The notes below the pieces were generated by a model. The model was given only the letters and a program-made list of their open reading frames with translations, was not told the DNA's origin and ran no database searches. 64,000 nucleotides of DNA, from contig JAGUCH010000007.1 of NCBI GenBank assembly GCA_019096065.1, positions 4,362,501 through 4,426,500 of the forward strand. Direction: 5' to 3'. This DNA comes from Paracyclopina nana. Lineage: Eukaryota; Arthropoda; Copepoda; Cyclopoida; Cyclopettidae. Shown here one piece after another: positions 56,630 to 64,000 of this stretch. How positions within the stretch are numbered: position 1 is the stretch's first letter; every line of letters starts with the position of its first letter. A program made the position numbers and the translations under genes.

Positions 56630-59600
56630 AGTTTACGATGCTACTACTGCTATACTTGTTTCTGTAGCACATATCGCGCGCGCGCGAGCCATGTTAGCTT
56701 CTCTCTTTGCAGCCTCAATCTAGGCGAGAGTTGTATATGAAAAAAAGTATCACGGTCGCTTAGAGTCGCGGGCAAAATTGATAAATTCAAGTTCCCTTCA
56801 GTGACTGATTTTTAAGTAGTTTAGGAATATGCAGTGATACAAGGGCCTGCAATACTTGGCTTTAAAGTGCTTTGCTTCAGGCCTGCTTTCCTAGCTATGT
56901 AGCAAAGCGAGCCGGGAGGAGCAAAACGTACGTGCAGTACAAACGGGCCTCTCTGTCTCTTCGAAAAATGTTCGGTGATGGCCTTAATGCATGCTTTGTG
57001 GTCACAAAAGCAGGAAAAAGAACGCTTATTGATGAGGCGACTGCTACAATTAAATTGCTCAATAAAACAAAAGAATTTCAAGCTCAATTTTTTTACGCAT
57101 TTTAAAAGCTATAAAAATGAAAGAAAAAAATATCTTTTCAAGGTGCGGGTATTTTCAGTCTAATGGAATTTTGACAAATGCGAATTCAAAATTTTACTTG
57201 AGTTGCTGCACTTACGTACATATGTTTAGAATGTTCAGCTGTTGCGCGTGAGCGCATCGATAAAAATTAGCCAATCGGAATCATGTTCACATTCAGCTGA
57301 TGCAATGAGTGCACGCGCACTCGTAACGGCAACTCTTTCCTAAAACTTTTCATTTAAACAACTGAACATTTAGTCAAGCTCTACGGCTGTGCCCAAGATG
57401 CCGTAAACGTACTACTATACACACCATCCGGACTTGTCTGGATTTTTTTACGCTTTATTGCTGACGACGAGTCAAGGTGAAAGTCGTACGATGTTGAAGT
57501 ACACAAATACATAAGTATGCGTGCACCATATTGATTTCATGTACGTTATGATCCTAAAACGGTCGATATTTGCTATGCAGTTTGTGCTTCGTTTTGGTTG
57601 TATGCTTGACCAAATCGTACTCGAAACATTGTAAAAAGCCATATGTGCAACAACGGTTGCTAGCAAGTAAATATTGCAAAGCTATCGCGAGCGAAAATGT
57701 ACCGAAAACCAATTATCCATTGGAGCAGCGAATGTTCTATAAATGAGCTTAAAATTCTTATTATTGGATTGGAGTGAAAAAGCAACTTTCTTGATGTTTT
57801 CCTCTATTTTAAGAGGCTTAACAAAATCATAAGTTTGTCTGCAAAAAGTAGCTCTGCATTACATAGCTCTTAGCCGAGTAAAAGTAACCTTCAGCTTCTA
57901 TTTTTTTGTAGGTGCTAGCTTGAAGATTTTTTATTTTCATTTTTCATGACTTGCAACGATCAAATTAATTTATATTGTTTATGCAAAATTTCTTTTCCCC
58001 GAACACAGCTGTTGTTATGCTTGTAGATAAAATTCTGCTAAAACAGCTGAAAAATAATTTAAAACCCACTCACAAAGAATCCCTTCTTCACTTCTTCATG
58101 TAGCTTCCAATGATCCTGAGTGCCAACAAATTAAGGAAATTCTTGATTTTCACTTAACGAGCCAAATAATGGGGAAAATGAAGTTTTACGCCTTAATTAG
58201 GTCCAATGAAGTCTTGTGGCCTGTTTCGCTCACATAACCGGCAACAATGACTGCGTGTGTATGAATGAGCGCCTATTGGCTAAAAAGGCCCTTGCCTCGA
58301 ATGTACTGCATAAATCAAGCCGTATAGTACAAGCAAACGTTGCATGCGCCGCGATTGCAGTACTGTAAGCAATTTGCTACCCGGATACTAGTCCTTGGCC
58401 TTGGAGAAAATTGCCGATGACTTTACGAAGTAATACTTTTGTATAAGTTTGGAATCTATGAATAAATCACGATGAACAACTTGTTGGTTTGAAAGGTGGA
58501 ACGTAACTGACTTTTTATTCAGCTGAAGCTGACGAGTTTAATGAGAGGGAGGGAAAATATAAAGAGCGGGAATATTCAAATATAGTAGCGAAATATTTCA
58601 GACAAGTACAGGCTAACAATTCGATGATTCAGACTTTGATTTTCTGCCCGCATTTCTTACTAACTATAAATGCTATACATACACTCACCAAATATTTACT
58701 CTTGAACCGCAAGCAAATATTCAGCTTAACAAAATGAGAGCACAGCTTTAATTCCGTTAAAAAAGGTAGGTGTAGTATATTAATGTGACCCGTAGAGGTT
58801 TATTCATGTCTGGGAAACTTGATAAATTATGCACAATAATAAAAGGCCAAAGGACGAAAGTCTGCTGTGAAAGCCAAGCTGAATTTGTATTTCTAGTAGC
58901 GTTTTGTACCCAAGTTGTTTCAATGCCAAAATGGCGCCCAAATCATACAATCAACCATGAATTGATTTTTAGAACTTGCCTGAACACTAATCGGATCAAT
59001 TAGGAAACGTTAGAGAGCTTGTGCTTTTTTATGCTTGTTTTTGAAGAAGAGTCTCGGTTAATTACTCGTGATTTTCCAGGCACTTGGATAACTGCTCATA
59101 ATGACCAAACAGTATTTTTTCTGGTTATAACAGAATTTGAAGTAAGGCGTGCCAAGATGTACTTAAAATTGGAATAGTGAGAACCAGTGAAGACCAGCGC
59201 GTTCATGACTATACCAAGCAATTCACTAATGGATAGCCGATACGTCATATCTCTTTTAGAGTAAGTAGAAATGAGCTGCCAAAAAATGCTATCTATGAAT
59301 TTTAGGACTTATACTCAAATTCTAGCGAGAACATGGCGAACAGCTGAATTTTCCGCGTGATTTTCCTCCTTTCTGTTTTGCATCACAGCGCACATATGCA
59401 TGTGCTTTCTAGCTTGTATTTCATAGCACAAAGTAGATAAGGCAGACAAAGCTGCTTAATACCACAGGTGACAAGCATAAAAAATCCATTATTCACACAT
59501 CAAACGAGTGTGTAGTATCACTTATTCCAAAAGTTTGGCCACTCATCAAAATAGAAACTCTGAAAGTTGCATAGTTGGTGGAAAGCGCAAGCATTTGACG

Positions 59601-59700
59601 TATTTACGACGTAGTTCAAAAGTAATTTTAAAGTAGGCCCCTAAACATCACTTAAGTACTCCACTAGAAATACTGCGCATAAAAATGTATCGTTGTATTT
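56630..59700. other. gene-poor region
   Basis: About 3 kb upstream of the receptor exon. Open frames lack ATG, motifs or paired splice sites. A non-coding first exon and promoter of the receptor could lie here, but I cannot locate them. Confidence 0.4.
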
Positions 59701-59730
59701 TTTGTATTGTACGCGTGTGGCTCGTGTATT

Positions 59731-62020
59731 TCATTGTACATAAATCCAGTGAGGTTCTCCTCCGATCTTCTCAATGATCCAATCCCTATAATATCTGATA
59801 TCCGTGTAGACTCCTGGAAAATCAGGCCTCGCACAGCCCAGGCCCCACGAAACGATGCCTACCAAAGTGGGCACGCCCTCCTTTCGCCTGAACAAGTCTG
59901 GCTGCAGCAAATTCAAGGCTGGCGGTTTGTTGTAGTAAGCCGGAGGCCTCAGCAAGGCCGCCAAGGCCGCGCCTGGAAGGCCCAGACTGGAAAAGTGAGG
60001 CCTTTTCTCCTCCTTCTCCGCGTCGTGTTCTTCTTTGCCATTGTTGTGATAGTTTGCGGCGTGATATTGCTGCAGTGAGGCCAAGGCTGAGTAGAAAGCA
60101 GCCTCGATACCAGCCTCAACAAGTTTTTGAGCCGAGCTTTCTCCTGAAGACCAAAATAAACGGCTTTCACCATTCGCAATGTCTCGTTTCTCTTTCTCAG
60201 CTTCGGGGGCCTCTCGCAGTAATTCTCCTAAGCGGAGATGCTGCTTGCGTTCAAAGTCCGAGAGCTTCAATAAATGGAATTTTCCGGGAAGGTTGCCCAC
60301 CAAGGGACCTCCGCTGTCGCCCTGGCAAGCATCGCGACCTCCCTTGGGCCAACCTATAAAATTATTGAAGTGAATGAAAATCGTAAATATGAGGTTGCTA
60401 TGGTGACACCTTGAATTGTCTTGAAGGACCTCAATTAAAAAAAAGCTTGCTCTCCTTTTTAAAAGAGAGATGAAGAGAAGCAAGCCTCGAAGCCATAAAA
60501 GCTCTCAATCTTCTGAGCTTTTTTCAATTACTTTACAGATGACGATTTCAAGACTGCGTTGAAAGGGCAAATTAATTCCTAATTTTTTTTACTACTAGAT
60601 TTGTCTGGTTTGTAAGTTTTCTCAAGTGAAGGATGATGATTGGTTGAAGGATGATATTTATGCATAAAATTCTACTTGAGCAAAGCCTCATCAGCATCTG
60701 AAAATTCCCTTTCAAAACTGCTCAGTAATGAAGGATAATCTGATATGGTAAGCTTTTCGAGCGGTATTTGTGCTCTCATCTTCATTCTTAGCCGTTTTAC
60801 TACAGCTTGTTAACTGCTGAGGCTTTTTTGAGCAACGAAAAATAGAAAGAGTCAAATCCGGAATGAATGGAAAAATACCTGCGCAAATCATGCCATCCCT
60901 CACTTTGACAGTTGTCAGGCCCAGGACACTGTAAATATTTTTGCATTCCTCATACGGGACAAATGGGACCACCACTCGTCTCAGCCTTTGCGAGGATTCT
61001 CCACGCTCACGTAGAGTGCCCCAACCAGTTCCGTTGAACTGAAGCCCAGCTAATTCCGTTCCAGGTGAGGCCAAGGCCACTGGCTGCTTGTACTGATCGA
61101 ATGTCACTCGTTGAGCTAACTCAATTATAGCCAAATCAGCCTCAAATGTCATGGAACTGGAAAAAATCATTTCTTTTAAAATGTATCTTCAACATTTACC
61201 AAATCTTACTTTTTTCGATGAAAATTGAAGAAATGATGATTTTCTCACCTAACCAAATCTCTATTTTGATGCTTTTGCTCTTTGATAGGTATAATTGAGA
61301 AACTTAATTTTTTTGGCTATCTTCAAATTGAACGTTTTTTTAAAATTAATTTTTGGTCAGAATTGTGACGTTCACCCTGTCTAATTATGTAGTTTGCACT
61401 TACTTGTAATTAGGGTGCAAGTCCACTTTGACCACAGCAGTCAGAATTTCGCCGAAATCCTGCACGTCCTTGTCCCAATCGCCCACGCCGACAAATAATT
61501 CGTAGGGCTGATGATAATGCACGCAGTGAGCCGCGGTGATCACATGTTTGTCCGAAATGAGCGAGCCTCCGCAGAAAGTGTAGAAATTGCGCCCGTCCCT
61601 ATGCTTAATGCTGCAAAAAGGTGCTTTACATCTAGCTGCAGTACTGAACAATAGTCTGGCTCAATTGGCGATGATGATCCATCAAAAAAGACGTCAAAAG
61701 TGTGCGAAATTTGTGTACCTAACTGTCCACGGCGATTCTCCCTGGTCCACAGGCATTCCACCCACGATTTTCTGCTGCCTCGCGTACCCATATTTGGCCT
61801 TGCGTATCAATTCAGCCTTGGTCACTGGCCTCACTTGCAGGACCTCCTCGTCCTCGGCGTCCTCCGCTTGGTCCCCTGTGCCATGCACACTGGTACAGAG
61901 CCAGCACAGTGTGCCACTCACAGAGCACAGTTTGCTGCACAAGTCCGCAGAAAAGCCTGCCGACCTTTGCCATTGAGTCAAGTGAAGCAATACGAGTAGT
62001 AAAAGAGTTGCTATCTTCAT
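59731..62020 (-). CDS. secreted trypsin-like serine protease with ~135-residue internal insertion, 469 aa, four exons
   Basis: Exons 62020-61719, 61610-61404, 61156-60879 and 60353-59731; phases 2,2,1 fit. Signal peptide [17 protein letters not shown], then a Cys-containing, acidic pro-region and K84-IVGG activation site. The catalytic triad is complete: TAAHC (His129), EADLAII (Asp177), GDSGG (Ser276). Asp270, six residues before the serine, predicts trypsin-like cleavage after Lys/Arg. After GGPLV the usual short loop is replaced by about 145 residues (282-426; genomic 60297-59863): Glu/Lys-rich helices, an HNN/EE tract and a Pro-rich end. The fold then resumes [10 protein letters not shown]. 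The insert has no cysteines or stops and no convincing intron of the right phase. It may act as an exosite or regulatory domain. Confidence 0.9.
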
Positions 62021-62651
62021 GGTGAATGACGTTGACGAAGGTTCGTGACCTCTTCAATTATCCGGCAGCAGCAGCAGCGAGCTGCTGACCGGCGCTCTGA
62101 CAACACACTGGGCGGAAAAACACTCTCACTTTCCACAACATTCCACCCTCAATTTCAGCCCTGATAAATCTAAGAATTTAGCTAAAATACACATAAACTG
62201 TACAAATATACATTCCAAATTTGGATATTATCAACTGGAATTTAAGCAAGCCTTGAAATCTAAAAAAATACCATTTCAGAATTGGAAAAGTGCGGCAAGT
62301 TTTATAATTTAAGGATAGCTTACTTTTTAGTGCGGCCAGTGTGCTGCGCAAAAAGTATCTCTGGTGGGCAACAACCGAAACCGCGCCGGTCATCACCATA
62401 TCTTGCCGGTCACAGGCTGCTACGCAAGTTTCCCATATTCGAAACTATTTGTTTCTCCCCTCTGCTCTCCTCTGAGCTGCGGGAGGAGCAGACTATTAGC
62501 CAATTTTCACGGGAGAAATGTCGCGCTTAATCCCAAGATAAAGTAGGGTTTAATCCCTTTAGCTATTTCTGGATCTGCATCGCGCGCATCAGCAAAGATC
62601 GCCCGACCAGATAAGTGTGCGACTTTATTTTTCGCTCATTTTTTCCCTTAT

Positions 62652-63311
62652 TCACAATTCGCTGACATTCCTGATGACGGAGTCCTCGATGAATTGGACG
62701 ATTAAGCCCTCTTCGTTGGCTCCCCAATAGTCAACTTCTTCATTGCCTCGGCGAAAAGCCTTGATCGAAGGGTACCCAATGACCTTTTTTAGAGAAAATA
62801 TCGAAATTAGCCTAAAAACTCGTTACATTGGGAATAAGTGGATAAGAAGTAATTTTTCAGTTTTCAGAGCTTCTGAGCTTGAGATTTTTTAATTAGTTCT
62901 AGGGTTTTTTTGAAACCACTTTTAGACTCAAATTTTAAGTTTTTTACCTTGAGGTCAAAAGGCTTGTTTTTGGCCAGATCCATGCGAGCAAACACGAGGC
63001 TTTTGTCGTTGGCATACGATTTGGCAATTTTCCTGTAGATTGGATGCAAAGTTCGGCAATGCACTGAAAATTGAAGAAAATTGAAGAAAATGGCAACCGT
63101 TGCAAAATCAGTTTTCTTAGGTGCGCTACTTACTGCACCAGCTTTCGCTCGAATAAAGCTCGACTATGACATGCTTTTCGATGTCATGAACGACTTGGTA
63201 AAAAGAGTCAGCTGTCAATTCCACCAAATTGAGGTCTTCCAAGACAACCTGAGAATTGGCCAATTGGACAGAGAAGAGCAAAAGCAAAATGGCCGCTGTC
63301 AAAGTCTTCAT
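62652..63311 (-). CDS. secreted single-domain thioredoxin/PDI-like protein, 141 aa, three exons
   Basis: Exons 63311-63134, 63063-62948 and 62783-62652; phases 1 and 0 fit. I chose ATG 63311 because it starts a clear signal peptide (MKTLTAAILLLLFSVQLANS); the upstream extension has no ATG. One thioredoxin fold follows, with VIVELYSSESWC-MHC: the redox motif is CMHC (Cys59, Cys62), created across the first intron. The cis-proline segment is VIGYPSIKAF. PDI a-domains have CGHC, so the site is variant but still CxxC. There is no KDEL-type ER signal at the C-terminus (it ends NVSEL), so it may be exported. Exon 3 has a weak polypyrimidine tract, so that acceptor is least certain. Confidence 0.8.
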
Positions 63312-63376
63312 TTTTCTGCTAGTACTGTAATTGTGGACTCTTTGAAAGTTGGAGCAATATTGACACAAGAATTAAC

Positions 63377-63688
63377 CTATTTGTCCCTTAATGTCCCCTT
63401 TCCATGTCGTGGTACATTTTGATTGGTCCACCTCATGTCCAAAAGTGCAATTATGTGCATTGATTTCCACCAGAAAATAATCTTTACATTGATTGCCATC
63501 ATCATGTCAGCTAACGGCAAAATGAAACAAAGCAAGAAGGTTGGGTGAGTTATTAATTGGTAGTCCATAAAAAAACTTCCGCTTTGTTTTGACCAGATGT
63601 TGCAGTCCACCCAGCCCAAATTTGTAGATGTTTTTTCAATCAGGTCGTCGAGTTGAGCCAAAACCAAGGTAAATACAGCAAGGTGCAC
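63377..63688 (-). CDS. possible partial exon of an upstream gene
   Basis: An open frame at the window edge. It contains FTLVLAQLDDLIEKTS and THPTFLLCF, vaguely like the middle of a thioredoxin-type domain and therefore possibly a diverged neighbour of the PDI-like gene. There is no cysteine pair, and start, end and splice sites are not established. It could be chance. Confidence 0.15.
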   Translation of the reverse strand: MHLAVFTLVLAQLDDLIEKTSTNLGWVDCNIWSKQSGSFFMDYQLITHPTFLLCFILPLADMMMAINVKIIFWWKSMHIIALLDMRWTNQNVPRHGKGTLRDK

Positions 63689-64000
63689 CGAAAAGCATTT
63701 TTAAAAAAGAGTCAAAATTGTGTTCAGCCATCTATCTGCTCGGTAATTTTACTTTTGGCTGAATCTAAAAAATCTGAGCAATGTGCATATTTTTAAGAGC
63801 TATCTAGAAATATCGCAAAATGGCAGTGTTCAATATTGGAAAAAAATTAGTTTGACGTCTTTTTTCCGCGGAAATGCCCATAATAACATCTAAGCTAATC
63901 TTATTGGATGAAAAGAGAAAAGTCGATAGTTCCTTTGTCCAAATTATTAGGAAATATCTTTGAGGCAGACAAAAAGAGTTCAATGACACAAATCCAACCT

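Noticed and set aside
59863-60297. Insertion in the trypsin-like protease read as a retained intron
   Set aside because: No GT-AG pair of suitable phase removes it, and it is free of stops over its full length; transcript data could still change this.
1-64000. CRISPR arrays, operons, rRNA and prokaryotic signals
   Set aside because: None seen; the spliced genes show this is a eukaryotic nuclear sequence.

Overview
The window looks like nuclear DNA of an arthropod, most likely a crustacean or another pancrustacean. Genes are eukaryotic, with short introns (many of 40-65 nt), an AT-rich background, TATA/TCAGT-type core promoters and arthropod-type families. I cannot fix the species. Genes are sparse (about a dozen in 64 kb). 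Most had to be assembled from several exons, and every splice junction given below was checked for reading-frame phase by hand.

Layout. (1) 0.6-1.7 kb, minus strand: a secreted serine-protease homologue that has lost all three catalytic residues. (2) 7.7-32.7 kb: an Enhancer-of-split complex. It holds two Hairy/E(spl) bHLH-Orange repressors (7708-8367 ending WRPW; 31911-32492 ending WRPF) and, between them, a small Bearded-class protein (28918-29127). All three 3' UTRs carry K-box/miR-2-type sites. Both HES genes have a Su(H)-type paired site with the same 16-bp spacing just upstream. (3) 11.55-26.65 kb, inside that complex: a candidate 15.1-kb DNA transposon bounded by TA plus 14-bp inverted repeats (CCCCACAAAACAAA). 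It carries a CACTA/EnSpm-like DDE transposase (six exons, minus), a small SUMO-motif protein, a small coiled-coil protein, five 172-bp tandem repeats, and three tandem diverged copies of an unrecognised multi-exon protein family. Copy 3 is intact, copy 1 has a C-terminal frameshift, and copy 2 is a truncated relic. This is the best candidate for an undescribed system.

(4) 40.2-43.0 kb, minus: a secreted GH81 endo-beta-1,3-glucanase (six exons, one with a GC-AG intron). (5) 44.7-45.5 kb, plus: a secreted C-type lectin-like protein. (6) 52.0-52.5 kb, plus: a small secreted six-cysteine peptide with a clear TATA box. (7) 53.7-56.6 kb, minus: a nuclear receptor with an atypical DNA-binding domain and a 614-bp fold-back element in its intron. 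(8) 59.7-62.0 kb, minus: an active-site-complete trypsin-like protease with a roughly 135-residue insertion between strands near the active site. (9) 62.65-63.3 kb, minus: a single-domain secreted thioredoxin/PDI-like protein with a CMHC redox motif.

How they may work together: the E(spl)-C genes form one Notch-responsive module (Su(H) sites for transcription, K-boxes for mRNA repression). The secreted protease homologue, GH81 enzyme, lectin, trypsin and PDI-like genes suit digestion, immunity or extracellular processing but do not form an obvious cluster. Long gene-free stretches, mainly 1.7-7 kb, 32.7-40 kb, 45.6-52 kb and 56.6-59.7 kb, hold small inverted repeats and no gene I can defend.
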